The notes beneath the pieces were generated by a model. It saw only the letters and a list, made by a program, of their open reading frames with translations. It was not told the origin of the DNA and made no database searches. From Acinetobacter halotolerans (GTDB taxonomy: Bacteria; Pseudomonadota; Gammaproteobacteria; Pseudomonadales; Moraxellaceae): DNA of 64,000 bases. The stretch is from positions 1 through 64,000 of the forward strand of contig NZ_SGIM01000003.1 in assembly GCF_004208515.1 (NCBI RefSeq). The letters are read 5' to 3'. A program made the translations under genes and the position numbers. The first letter of the stretch is position 1; the number at the start of each line of letters is the position of its first letter. Positions 35,568 through 44,637 of the stretch are shown here, piece by piece.

Positions 35568-35833
35568 GCTACTTCCTCCAAATAAAAAATATAAATTTTT
35601 TTAAAGTTGATTATTTTTTATAACATTGTTTACTAAGTACGAAGGTTAAAAATTGATAAGTTTTGTACAGGCTAAATTTAATCTAGTTGTCATTAAGATG
35701 CGTTCTAAGTGATCGCGTTATTTTATTAAGGCACTTCGTTGCAAAAACAAAACACTGTGTCATAAATCCCCACACTCTATTGTTGTCTTTTTCTAATACA
35801 ATTTACTAAATTTAAAAATGAATTGAGGAATAC

Positions 35834-36415
35834 ATGAAAAACTTAAAGGCTTTATCATTCGGTGTATGTTTGGTGCTAGGTTCAACATTGGCTCAAGCAA
35901 AAGTTGTTGACTATAAAATTGATCCAACACATACAGCTACTGTATTTAGCTGGAATCATTTTGGTTTTTCTACACCAAGCGCTAACTTTACTGACATTCA
36001 AGGTGTTATTAAAGTAGATGAAGCAAAACCAGCAAATTCATCAGTAAATGTGACCATTCCTGTAAGTAGTGTAAATTCAAATGTTGTTGCGCTTGATAAA
36101 GAGTTTCAAGAAGAAGCTTGGTTCAATGCTGCAAAATATCCAAACATTACTTTCAAAAGTACCAAAGTGGAAACAAAAGACAAAAAACACTTTAAAATCA
36201 CAGGTGATTTAACTGTGAAGGGTGTAACTAAACCCGTTGTGTTGGATGCAGTATTGAATAAACAAGGTGAGCATCCAATGGCAAAAGTTCCTGCGATTGG
36301 TTTTAATGCAACAACTTCATTTGATCGTTCTGCGTTTGGTATCGGAAGTTATGTACCGAATGTTGGGGATAAGATCACTGTAAATATTACAACTGAAGCG
36401 ACTGCTGCGAAGTAA
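35834..36415 (+). CDS. YceI family periplasmic protein
   Basis: Secreted lipocalin-like protein that binds polyisoprenoid chains. The signal peptide (ends AQA near residue 22) is followed by the family core KVVDYKIDPTHTATVFSWNHF, then a TVKGVTKPVVLDAVLNK strand and the final AFGIGSYVPNVGDKITVNI pattern. At 193 residues it has normal length. YceI is often alkaline- or stress-induced; here no operon partner (such as a cytochrome b561) is present. It ends in a 15-pair terminator. Confidence 0.92.
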   Translation: MKNLKALSFGVCLVLGSTLAQAKVVDYKIDPTHTATVFSWNHFGFSTPSANFTDIQGVIKVDEAKPANSSVNVTIPVSSVNSNVVALDKEFQEEAWFNAAKYPNITFKSTKVETKDKKHFKITGDLTVKGVTKPVVLDAVLNKQGEHPMAKVPAIGFNATTSFDRSAFGIGSYVPNVGDKITVNITTEATAAK

Positions 36416-36438
36416 TATTTTTAATTATTCAAGATGTT

Positions 36439-36472
36439 AAAAAACTCACGATGCAACCATCGTGAGTTTTTT
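36439..36472 (+). terminator. Terminator of the YceI gene
   Basis: AAAAAACTCACGATG (36439-36453) pairs perfectly with CATCGTGAGTTTTTT (36458-36472) over CAAC. Confidence 0.95.
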
Positions 36473-36511
36473 ATTGTTTATGCACTTATCTGATATGGAT
36501 TACATACTCAT

Positions 36512-37045
36512 TTATTTCTTTGACTGTTTTTCTTTTAACAATAAATAAGCCGGTACTGATTTCTTTGCTTGTCGACGCAGCATCATTTTGATGTACAACA
36601 CAATCGCAAAACATGCCGTTGCGACCGTGAGCATCAAGCTATTCATATAGCTCATCATTGAACTGACATAACCAATGGTTGCAAGCCGTCGTTGCATACG
36701 TTCAACTTGCGTGCTTGATTCAACGCCAGTGATGGCCCATGTACATAAATGTTCGCAGTTGTTAATAATCAAGTGATAGTGATTTTCATGCATACGTGAA
36801 CGCATACGACGAACCACAGCTTTGGCTTTATAGCGAGGCGAAGGATAGTTTCGAATATAAATCACTTTATCCCGCGAGAAACGTTGCAATGATGTTATTT
36901 CGATCGGATGTTTTTTAAAAATATGGGCAAAACCTGAATAATGAATGACTCGTCCACGACCTGCATAAATCCCATGATGACTATACCCAAAGTGTTTGAC
37001 AATGAGATGAGCACCAAGTGGGTAATGTGGATGTTTTTGCTGCAT
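36512..37045 (-). CDS. LRAT / NlpC-P60-like domain protein with C-terminal membrane helix
   Basis: The 177-residue protein looks like the lecithin-retinol acyltransferase family, a circularly permuted NlpC/P60 thiol fold. The likely catalytic residues are His23 in SHHGIYAGRG, His35 in RVIHYSG, and Cys97 in INNCEHLC, the same H-H-C layout as in the human HRASLS enzymes. Residues about 125-152 are a hydrophobic segment (MMSYMNSLMLTVATACFAIVLY is the centre, given by position) that would anchor it. Its role in bacteria is not known: phospholipid acyltransferase or amidase are both possible. No signal peptide, so the active domain is probably cytoplasmic. Confidence 0.75.
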   Translation of the reverse strand: MQQKHPHYPLGAHLIVKHFGYSHHGIYAGRGRVIHYSGFAHIFKKHPIEITSLQRFSRDKVIYIRNYPSPRYKAKAVVRRMRSRMHENHYHLIINNCEHLCTWAITGVESSTQVERMQRRLATIGYVSSMMSYMNSLMLTVATACFAIVLYIKMMLRRQAKKSVPAYLLLKEKQSKK

Positions 37046-37218
37046 ACGGATACAAGGTTTTTGTATTTACAAGGCTATTCTAATCAAAAATGGTGAAGCA
37101 ATCGAGTATATTTATGCACGTATGTAGAAGAATATATGTTGAGTTTGTGTCTGTCCTTTTATGCTGAGCGCAGTGATACAAGTATAAACTTAGGTCAATA
37201 GGAATACGGGGAGTTCAG

Positions 37219-37962
37219 ATGAAAAAATGGCTTTTGACAGGATTGATTTCTTTTGTTGTTCCCAGTATTCATGCGATGCAACATCAAACAATGCATGCCG
37301 AGCAAGTGACATATGATGTAATCAAAGTGACAGATCTGAGTCAGTTGGAGCTTTATTTAAAAAATCCTCAAACGAATCGTTATTATCAGAAATTTTCAAA
37401 CATTCACCAAGAGTTGCCTAAATGCGCGCAGCTTAAATTCGCAATGAATGCAGGTATGTACCATGCCGATTTTCAACCAGTTGGGCTCTATGTGGAAAAA
37501 GGGCAGCAACTTTCAGTATTGAATGAAGCTAAAGGCGTTGGAAACTTCTTTATCCAACCGAACGGTGTATTAGCTTGGAATCATCAGCAAGCCATAATCA
37601 AAACGACAGTCGACTATAAAAATCAGGAATTTAAGCCATTATATGCAACGCAATCAGGACCTATGTTGCTTTATAAAGGAGAAATCAATCGCAACTTTTT
37701 AGTCGAATCGAATTCTTTGAAGATGAGGAATGGGGTTGGTATTAAAAATAATCAGCTGTATTTTGTGATTTCTCAGCAGCGAGTTAGTTTTTATCAATTT
37801 GCACAATTTTTTAAACAACAATTAAATATAGATCATGCTTTGTATTTGGATGGTTCAATTTCTAGTCTGTATTTAGCGTCAACACAACAGCACGATAATG
37901 TGTTTAATTTAGGACCTATCGTCGCGGAAGTTGATCGCAGTGCATGTAAAGAAAACCCCTAA
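37219..37962 (+). CDS. Phosphodiester glycosidase family protein (DUF2233), secreted
   Basis: A 247-residue exported protein with signal peptide MKKWLLTGLISFVVPSIHA. The mature part has the family features of the NAGPA/DUF2233 fold: FAMNAGMYHADFQPVGLYVE near residue 80, TQSGPMLLYKGEIN in the middle, and the C-terminal DHALYLDGSISSLYL, in which the Asp-Gly-Ser motif is catalytic in relatives that cut sugar-phosphodiester bonds. The natural substrate in bacteria is not known. It is not in an operon; a weak hairpin lies right after the stop. Confidence 0.8.
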   Translation: MKKWLLTGLISFVVPSIHAMQHQTMHAEQVTYDVIKVTDLSQLELYLKNPQTNRYYQKFSNIHQELPKCAQLKFAMNAGMYHADFQPVGLYVEKGQQLSVLNEAKGVGNFFIQPNGVLAWNHQQAIIKTTVDYKNQEFKPLYATQSGPMLLYKGEINRNFLVESNSLKMRNGVGIKNNQLYFVISQQRVSFYQFAQFFKQQLNIDHALYLDGSISSLYLASTQQHDNVFNLGPIVAEVDRSACKENP

Positions 37963-37992
37963 TCACTTTTTTAAAGAGACTAGGGGGTATTT

Positions 37993-38220
37993 TTATTGAA
38001 TTGGTGGATTGATCATTTCAAGAAGTTCTTTACGACTATAACCTCGAGAAAGAAGTACTCTTTTGATGCCTTTAATGACATCTTCATCAGTGGCTTTAAC
38101 TAAAGCATCCAACAATTGCTCATTCGATTTACGTGAACAATCATTCTCGATGCAAGCGGTTTGATTTTTGTGTTCATTATACTGTTGTTCAGCTGAGAAC
38201 AGTTTTTGCCAAAAACTCAT
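37993..38220 (-). CDS. Hypothetical protein, 75 aa
   Basis: A short soluble protein (MSFWQKLFSAEQQYNEHKNQ) with two Cys (CIENDCSRK) in the first half and a helical end (GIKRVLLSRGYSRKELLEMI) that could form a small helix-turn-helix or a helical pair. AAGG is placed well before the ATG. No known domain. It converges with the phosphodiester glycosidase gene and lies 248 bases from trmA; that gap holds only a terminator on the trmA side. Confidence 0.55.
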   Translation of the reverse strand: MSFWQKLFSAEQQYNEHKNQTACIENDCSRKSNEQLLDALVKATDEDVIKGIKRVLLSRGYSRKELLEMINPPIQ

Positions 38221-38411
38221 AGAGCCTTTCTTATCGAAACTAACATAGATCGAAATATAACCAATCTAAAATAAAATACAAGCCAAAGGCTGTGATAAAA
38301 GCAGCAGTTGAACTCGAATTTTTCCGATGAACATGGGTGAGGTCAACGAAATTATGACAGCTTAATGACTTGATCTTTATAAAATAATGTTTATTGGTTT
38401 GAAATCTAATT

Positions 38412-38445
38412 AAAAAACAAGGAGTTCCTAAAATCCTTGTTTTTT
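38412..38445. terminator. Terminator after trmA
   Basis: AAAAAACAAGGA (38412-38423) pairs with TCCTTGTTTTTT (38434-38445), loop of ten bases. Confidence 0.85.
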
Positions 38446-38468
38446 AATGTTACATAGAAATAATTTGT

Positions 38469-39554
38469 TTAAATTTTTTCGAGTAAAACACCTGACTCAA
38501 CATGGTGAGTAAAAGGGAATTGATCGAACATCGCAAACTTGGTTATTCGATGTGTTTGAGCCAAGATTTTTAAATTTTCATGTAAGGTATCGGGGTTACA
38601 AGAGATATAAATAATACGTTCGAAACCTTGTAGTAATTTAAGGGTTTCATCATCAATCCCTGCACGTGGTGGGTCAACGAAAACGGTGTCAAAGTCGTAG
38701 CTTTGAATATCAATATTCGCCTCTTGCAAGCGCCTAAATTCACGTTCACCTTGATAGGCTTGAGTAAACTCCTCAGCGGATAAACGTGCGACTTGAATAT
38801 TTTCAATATGGTTTTGTTCGATATTCCACTGCGCTGCATATACAGAAGACTTGGCAAGTTCTGTTGCGAGGACACGATTAAACTTTAAAGAAAGTGGTAG
38901 GGTGAAGTTGCCGTTGCCACAGTACAGTTCTAAAAGGTCTTTTTGAGCGCTCTCCGCAGCGTTACACGCCCACTCAAGCATATGCTGGCAAACTTGAGCA
39001 TTTGGTTGAGTAAAACTACTTTCAATTTGTTTGTATTTAAACGTTCGTCCATGTACGTTGAGTTGTTCAACGACATAGTCATCACCAATAATGACTTTTT
39101 GACCGCGACTACGACCCATAATTTTAATATTGAGCTTTTCAGCTAAAGCTTTCGCAGCAATTTCCCAATCTGCATCTAATTTACGATGATAAATCAGCGT
39201 CACCAACATTTCTCCACTCAATGTTGAGAGAAAGTCAGCTTCAAAAATACGTTGAGATAAAATTGGGGTTGCTTTTAATTCTTGTAGTAATCGTGGCATG
39301 AGTTCGTTGATACTACGATCTGCAATCGGGAAATCATTGACACGAATCACGTCTTTTTGTTTACCATCTTCAGCACGTTCAAACATGGCATAGAACAAAT
39401 CGTCTTCTGTATGCCAAAGGCGAAACTCGGCGCGCATACGAAAATGTTGTTCAGGTGATTGAAATACTTCTAAAGTAGGTGGATTGAACGAAGCAAATTG
39501 TGTGGTGATTCGTTCAACTTTCTCTTGAAGTTGCTGTTGATAAGATACGGTCAT
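38469..39554 (-). CDS. trmA: tRNA (uracil-54-C5)-methyltransferase
   Basis: Methylates U54 in the T-loop of almost all tRNAs to make ribothymidine. The 361-residue protein aligns over its whole length with the Escherichia coli enzyme as I recall it: [12 protein letters not shown] near the start, [35 protein letters not shown] for the SAM site, [15 protein letters not shown], and the catalytic Cys in [15 protein letters not shown]. The ATG at 39554 was chosen over a TTG three codons upstream. A single gene. Confidence 0.95.
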   Translation of the reverse strand: MTVSYQQQLQEKVERITTQFASFNPPTLEVFQSPEQHFRMRAEFRLWHTEDDLFYAMFERAEDGKQKDVIRVNDFPIADRSINELMPRLLQELKATPILSQRIFEADFLSTLSGEMLVTLIYHRKLDADWEIAAKALAEKLNIKIMGRSRGQKVIIGDDYVVEQLNVHGRTFKYKQIESSFTQPNAQVCQHMLEWACNAAESAQKDLLELYCGNGNFTLPLSLKFNRVLATELAKSSVYAAQWNIEQNHIENIQVARLSAEEFTQAYQGEREFRRLQEANIDIQSYDFDTVFVDPPRAGIDDETLKLLQGFERIIYISCNPDTLHENLKILAQTHRITKFAMFDQFPFTHHVESGVLLEKI

Positions 39555-39646
39555 AACTAGCAAAAATACAAAACAAATTTAGCTATGAATGGTATCAAAA
39601 AAGCTGTACTAGGTGCAGGGGAATTATAACAATCAGTTGTTTACTT

Positions 39647-40120
39647 TTAATTATTTTGATTAAGTACTTGTTGGATGAAGTTGGCTTTTATCGAGCGGTA
39701 TTGGTCTTGTGATAAACCGATACATTGCTGCTTTAGTTGATTATATTCCTGAACCAGATGAGATGATTCTCTTAATCTATCTCGGAAAACTAGAAAATTT
39801 TGGAATTCCGATCCATTCGTCACAATCTGAAGCGCGACATCATCGTCAAATGACTCCAACATACAAAGATCGTCGGTACGTAACGTATCAAGCTTTTCTC
39901 TAAAGTTGAGTCTCTGAAGCTGGTTAATAGTATCTAAGAAATATTTTGCTGGAACTTCAATATAAATGTCTAAATCACCTTTAGAAATTGTATGAGGGAT
40001 TGCAGATGAACCAATATGCTCGACGATTGCGTAAGGTGTAAGTTGTAATATTTGGACTTTATATTTTTCAAAAAGTTGTTGGCAGCGTTGTTGATATTGA
40101 TTTGCTGGAAAGAATTGCAT
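39647..40120 (-). CDS. GrpB / UPF0157 family protein (nucleotidyltransferase fold)
   Basis: A 157-residue protein of the GrpB family, whose members have the minimal nucleotidyltransferase fold. Seen are VEHIGSSAIPHTISKGDLDIYIEV (residues about 34-57, quoted in parts), where GSSA and the two acidic residues DLD stand for the Gly-Ser and metal-binding Asp motifs. The C-terminal part has the family phrase LVEYNQLKQQ-like helix. The biochemical role is not known. It lies downstream of trmA in the opposite gene order but on the same strand; the 90 bases between them hold no terminator, so cotranscription with trmA is possible. Confidence 0.8.
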   Translation of the reverse strand: MQFFPANQYQQRCQQLFEKYKVQILQLTPYAIVEHIGSSAIPHTISKGDLDIYIEVPAKYFLDTINQLQRLNFREKLDTLRTDDLCMLESFDDDVALQIVTNGSEFQNFLVFRDRLRESSHLVQEYNQLKQQCIGLSQDQYRSIKANFIQQVLNQNN

Positions 40121-40165
40121 TTAAAATTTCTCATTTTATGAATGGATTTAAGTCTAGCAAAGTAA

Positions 40166-40198
40166 TAAAAAACCCGAACCATGTAAACATGATTCGGG
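40166..40198 (-). terminator. Terminator of putA
   Basis: On the minus strand CCCGAA (40193-40198) with TTCGGG (40173-40178), plus an inner ATGT/ACAT stem, is followed by a T-run. Confidence 0.9.
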
Positions 40199-40219
40199 CT
40201 AGGAGATTGAGGACTAAAA

Positions 40220-43200
40220 CTAGTCTTCAGATAAAGTCATCAAACTTGCATTACCGCCTGCTGCCGCAGTATTTACGCTAATGGCACGTTCGATGACGAG
40301 GCGTTCTAGAGGAATCTGTTCATCTACTTGCAGATGAGTGATACCTACGATTGCTCCAGAACGGTTCGCAATTTTATGTTGTAAGGTTTGTAGTTGCTCA
40401 ACTGAACCTTGGTGCAATACGGCATCAAAGTGATCTGTTTCAACACGCGCAATAACTTTAATTGCGGCTAATACTTCTTTTGGTAGAGAAGCTTGGTGTT
40501 TAGCCAAGAATACGTTGTCTTTCAACACTGCCGCTGAACTACCAACCGCAAAAATTGCGAGAAGTTGTTGTAACTGAGCACGTTCATCATCTGCGATTGA
40601 GAGGACGCGATGACGAGGTAAGATAATGTATTGATTACTCTCACCTGTAGGGCCTTGCAATTCGTAGAACTTACCCACACCAAATGCAGGAATTGTTGTT
40701 ATGGCTTGAGGCATATTTTGATTCGCCCAAGACAACAAGTTTTGGTAAGCAACATTTGATACTGCATCAAAATTTGAAATTTCAGCTTTCATTGCAAATG
40801 GCGTTGCCAAAACTTTCTCAGAACAATGTTCCATCAGGCGGTACATATAAAGGGGACCACCAGCTTTGGGACCTGTACCTGATAGACCTTCACCACCAAA
40901 TGGTTGCACGCCTACGACAGCACCAACGATATTACGGTTGATGTATAAGTTACCCACTTCAGCACGTTGGATCACGGTATTAATGGTTTCATCAATACGT
41001 GTGTGCAGCCCCATGGTTAAGCCGTAGCCTTTTGCATTAATACGATCAATTAATTGCTCAAGTTCACCATATTTATAAGTGATGATATGCAATACAGGAC
41101 CAAAGACTTCACGCTCTAAGTCATCAAGGTTTGGTAATTCAATCGCTGTAGGTGGAACAAATGTACCTTGCGCAAGTGCTTGTTGACTAGCGGCATCATT
41201 AAACATCAATTGATGAACAGGGTAGCCCTTAGATTTCATCTTTTGGATATGAGTATCAATTGTTTGCTTTGCTTCTTGATCAATCACAGGACCAATGTCA
41301 GTTTTCAAGATAGCAGGATGACCTACGATCAACTGTTTCATTGCACCTTTCAGCATTTGGATGACGGTTGCAGCACTATCTTCTTGTACACATAAGATAC
41401 GAAGTGCAGAACAGCGTTGACCCGCACTGTCAAATGCAGAGCTTACAACATCTAACACAACTTGCTCAGTAAGTGCAGAAGAATCTACGATCATCGCATT
41501 TTGACCACCCGTTTCCGCGATTAACGGAATTGGTTGCCCATTTGCTGATAAACGTTTAGCGACAGTCTTTTGCAAGATTTTTGCAACTTCAGTAGAGCCA
41601 GTGAACATGATGCCTTGGATACGATCATCTTGGCTGAGTTGCGCACCAACTGTTTCACCACGGCCTGGAAGAAGTTGAACGACACCGTGTGGTACGCCAG
41701 CTTCCCATAAAATTTGTACGGCTTGAGCTGCGATGAGAGGAGTTTGTTCCGCAGGTTTTGCAATCACACAGTTACCGCTGACCAATGCTGCCGCAATTTG
41801 ACCAGAGAAAATTGCAAGCGGGAAGTTCCAAGGGCTGATACACAGTACCGTACCCAATGGTTTTACTTGCGCATTTACAGGTAAGTTTTCAATTTGAGTA
41901 GCATAGTAACGCAAGAAATCTACAGCTTCACGAACTTCGGCAATTGCATTGGCATAGGTCTTGCCACTTTCACGACAAAGCAGAACCATAAGCTCTTGGA
42001 TACGTGCTTCCATCAAATCAGCAGCACGTTTCAAGCATGTAGCACGTTCGATTTTATCTGTTACAGACCAACTTTTTTGTGCTTGTACGGCAGCTTCCAA
42101 AGCAAGCTGTACGTCGGCACTAGTCGCTTCATTGACATGACCCACCACTTCACTGTTTTGTGCAGGGTTTGTAATTGCAATCGAATTGCTAATGTCATGA
42201 ACAGTCGATTCAAACCCAAGTAGTGGTGCACTTTTCCAAACGTGATGACGTAGTTTTTGTGCCGTTGCATCTAAGTCTGCTAATGGTTGATCGTTGTTTA
42301 AATCAAAACCATTCGAGTTTGGACGTAATGGATATAAATCGTGCGGAAGTGGAATCGCATGGTGCTTTAAACCTAATTGACCTTCTTCTTTTGCCGCAGT
42401 TTGAATATCTTTGATTGGAGACTGGATGAGGTCTTCAACTTTTAAAGTTTTGTCTGCAATACGGTTTACGAATGATGTGTTTGCACCATTTTCCAATAAA
42501 CGACGTACTAGATAAGCCAATAACGTTTCATGGTTACCTACTGGTGCGTAAACACGACATGGAATACCCAGTTTATTGTCTGCTTTTGAACCAACCACTT
42601 GCTCATACAATGGCTCACCCATACCGTGTAAGCATTGGAACTCGTACTGACCCGGATAATATTTGCTTGGGTCTGCAAGCGTGTAGATCGTTGCAAGTGA
42701 CTGTGCATTGTGTGTTGCAAACTGAGGATATACTTGCTCAGGTGCAGCCAGTAATTTTTTAGCACAAGCGATGTATGACAAATCCGTGTGAACTTTACGT
42801 GTAAACACTGGGTAATCAGTCATGCCATCAATTTGTGCTTTCTTGATTTCGCTATCCCAATATGCGCCTTTCACCAAACGAATCATTAAACGTTTGTTAC
42901 TGCGTTTTGCAAGATCAACAATATAATCAACCACGTAGAAACAACGTTTTTGATAAGCTTGAATCACGAAACCAATACCTTTCCAGTCGGCAAGTTTTGG
43001 TTCAAAACATAAACGCTCAAGCAATTCGAGTGAGATTTCCAAGCGTTCAGATTCTTCGGCATCGATGTTTAAACCGATGTCGTAGTGTTTTGCTAGACAA
43101 GCAAGTTCAAATACTTTGTTGTAAAGTTCATGGTGAACGCGGTCGATTTGCGCACGTTGGTAACGAGGGTGTAGTGCAGAAAGCTTGATCGAGATACCCG

Positions 43201-43984
43201 GACCTTCATAAACACCACGACCATTGGATGCTTTACCAATCGCATGAATTGCTTGAGTGTAATCATCATAATAGCGTTCAGCATCATGATCAGTCAGTGC
43301 TGCTTCACCAAGCATATCGTACGAGTAGCGGAAACCTTTGTGTTCTAGTGGTTTAGCATGTTCAAGCGCTTCTTCAATAGTTTCACCAGTGACAAACTGT
43401 TCGCCCATCATACGCATTGCAACGTCAACGGCTTTACGAATGATACCACGCCCACTACGCGCTAGAAGACCTGTTAACACGCTCGACAAACTGGTTTGCT
43501 TCGGTGTTTCCATGAGTTTGCCAGTTAACATCAAGCCCCATGCAGCAGCATTAACGAACATGAGGTTACTTTGACCGAGATGTTCTTTCCAGTTGCCTTG
43601 GTTGATCTTGTCACGAATCAACAAATCACGGGTCGCTGTATCTGGAATACGAAGCAAAGCTTCCGCCAAACACATGAGCGCAACGCCTTCTTGAGAAGAC
43701 AGTGAAAATTCTTGAAGTAAACCTTGAACGATACCAGCTTTACCTGTTGAGCTTTTACGTTCACGTAAATTATGCGCAAGGTTAAACGCTAGTTCATAAA
43801 TTTTTTGATCAAGATCAGGAGAGATATTTGCTGCTTCAGCAAGTTCTGCTACTGATTCAGGTTCTGCACGTCGCCAAGCAGTATTAATACTTTGCTCAAA
43901 CTCACTTTTTTCTTTAAATTCGGTGATATAACCACCCTTGTCGTGAGTCGTGTCCATTTGTGCGTGGGTATCCAATGTATTCAT
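40220..43984 (-). CDS. putA: Bifunctional proline dehydrogenase / P5C dehydrogenase without DNA-binding domain
   Basis: Oxidises proline to glutamate in two steps with FAD and NAD. At 1254 residues it lacks the roughly 50-residue ribbon-helix-helix of Escherichia coli PutA; the sequence starts directly with an alpha domain (GKAGIVQGLLQEFSLSSQEG). The proline dehydrogenase barrel runs to about residue 560 (ALHPRYQRAQIDR, RLMIRLVKGAYWD), the P5C dehydrogenase from about 600 (ISPWNFPLAIFSG, AETGGQNAMIVD, Cys in DSAGQRCSAL), and a C-terminal ALDH-like domain completes the trifunctional-type architecture. Because PutA cannot repress itself, the divergent Lrp-type gene is the likely regulator. Confidence 0.96.
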   Translation of the reverse strand: MNTLDTHAQMDTTHDKGGYITEFKEKSEFEQSINTAWRRAEPESVAELAEAANISPDLDQKIYELAFNLAHNLRERKSSTGKAGIVQGLLQEFSLSSQEGVALMCLAEALLRIPDTATRDLLIRDKINQGNWKEHLGQSNLMFVNAAAWGLMLTGKLMETPKQTSLSSVLTGLLARSGRGIIRKAVDVAMRMMGEQFVTGETIEEALEHAKPLEHKGFRYSYDMLGEAALTDHDAERYYDDYTQAIHAIGKASNGRGVYEGPGISIKLSALHPRYQRAQIDRVHHELYNKVFELACLAKHYDIGLNIDAEESERLEISLELLERLCFEPKLADWKGIGFVIQAYQKRCFYVVDYIVDLAKRSNKRLMIRLVKGAYWDSEIKKAQIDGMTDYPVFTRKVHTDLSYIACAKKLLAAPEQVYPQFATHNAQSLATIYTLADPSKYYPGQYEFQCLHGMGEPLYEQVVGSKADNKLGIPCRVYAPVGNHETLLAYLVRRLLENGANTSFVNRIADKTLKVEDLIQSPIKDIQTAAKEEGQLGLKHHAIPLPHDLYPLRPNSNGFDLNNDQPLADLDATAQKLRHHVWKSAPLLGFESTVHDISNSIAITNPAQNSEVVGHVNEATSADVQLALEAAVQAQKSWSVTDKIERATCLKRAADLMEARIQELMVLLCRESGKTYANAIAEVREAVDFLRYYATQIENLPVNAQVKPLGTVLCISPWNFPLAIFSGQIAAALVSGNCVIAKPAEQTPLIAAQAVQILWEAGVPHGVVQLLPGRGETVGAQLSQDDRIQGIMFTGSTEVAKILQKTVAKRLSANGQPIPLIAETGGQNAMIVDSSALTEQVVLDVVSSAFDSAGQRCSALRILCVQEDSAATVIQMLKGAMKQLIVGHPAILKTDIGPVIDQEAKQTIDTHIQKMKSKGYPVHQLMFNDAASQQALAQGTFVPPTAIELPNLDDLEREVFGPVLHIITYKYGELEQLIDRINAKGYGLTMGLHTRIDETINTVIQRAEVGNLYINRNIVGAVVGVQPFGGEGLSGTGPKAGGPLYMYRLMEHCSEKVLATPFAMKAEISNFDAVSNVAYQNLLSWANQNMPQAITTIPAFGVGKFYELQGPTGESNQYIILPRHRVLSIADDERAQLQQLLAIFAVGSSAAVLKDNVFLAKHQASLPKEVLAAIKVIARVETDHFDAVLHQGSVEQLQTLQHKIANRSGAIVGITHLQVDEQIPLERLVIERAISVNTAAAGGNASLMTLSED

Positions 43985-44002
43985 TGCTAAATTCCGATAA
44001 CA

Positions 44003-44018
44003 ATACTCTATTGAGTAT
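44003..44018. promoter_or_regulatory. Candidate operator between putA and the Lrp-type regulator gene
   Basis: ATACTC-TATT-GAGTAT is a perfect 6+6 inverted repeat with a four-base centre, 19 bases from the putA start in the 115-base divergent space. It has the size and shape of an Lrp-family binding site. The rest of the gap is AT-rich. Confidence 0.5.
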
Positions 44019-44099
44019 AGAGGTTTAGATAATTTATGATTACAGAATAAAACCCGTATAACTCACTATAATTAACCCATTTTTTAGAGGAAAATTCAG

Positions 44100-44591
44100 T
44101 TGGATAGCCCTATTTATACATTGGATCGTACTGATTTGAAAATTCTGGATATTCTTCAAACAGATGGAAGGATTTCTAACAGTAAGTTGGCCGAGTTAGT
44201 GAATCTTTCACCAACAGCGGTTATGGCACGTGTACAGAAATTGACGAAGGACGAATTTATCTTGGGCTATGAGGCAAAACTCAATCCCAATAAGCTCAAT
44301 GCAAGTTTTTTAGTCTTCGTAGAAGTGCTTCTAGATAAAACTACGCCAAACGTATTGGAAGATTTTATTGATGCAGTGACGCAATACCAAGAAATCATCG
44401 AATGTCACATGGTCAGTGGTGGCTTTGACTTTTTAATCAAGTTGCGTAGTGCTGGAATGGAGGAGTTTCGCCGTATTGCGGGTCAGATTTTATGGCAATT
44501 ACCAGGTGTAAAAGAAACGCGAAGTTATCCGGTTATGCAGGTCATTAAGGACAGTTCTAAAATAAAAATCAAATCGCGAAGCAAATTTTAA
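44100..44591 (+). CDS. Lrp/AsnC family regulator of proline genes (PutR-like)
   Basis: A 163-residue feast/famine regulator with an N-terminal helix-turn-helix (LDRTDLKILDILQ, NSKLAELVNLSPTAVMARVQKL) and a RAM domain (ASFLVFVEVLLDK, IIECHMVSGGFDFLIKL). It starts with TTG; AGAGGA nine bases upstream and the absence of an earlier ATG decide this start. It is divergent from putA, and in Gram-negative bacteria such neighbours usually activate putA when proline is present. It is separate from the other Lrp paralogue at 11.4 kb. It ends in a terminator that also serves putP. Confidence 0.9.
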   Translation: MDSPIYTLDRTDLKILDILQTDGRISNSKLAELVNLSPTAVMARVQKLTKDEFILGYEAKLNPNKLNASFLVFVEVLLDKTTPNVLEDFIDAVTQYQEIIECHMVSGGFDFLIKLRSAGMEEFRRIAGQILWQLPGVKETRSYPVMQVIKDSSKIKIKSRSKF

Positions 44592-44599
44592 AGCAAAAA

Positions 44600-44619
44600 A
44601 AGGGGCTCGAAAGCCCCTT
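44600..44619. terminator. Shared terminator of the Lrp gene and putP
   Basis: AAGGGGCT (44600-44607) pairs with AGCCCCTT (44612-44619) over a CGAA loop, with an A-run on its left that gives a T-run on the minus strand. Confidence 0.9.
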
Positions 44620-44637
44620 AAATTTTATCTAAAATGA

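Noticed and set aside
39709..39903. Plus-strand frame opposite the GrpB gene
   Set aside because: Shadow frame; the GrpB protein on the other strand has the nucleotidyltransferase motifs.
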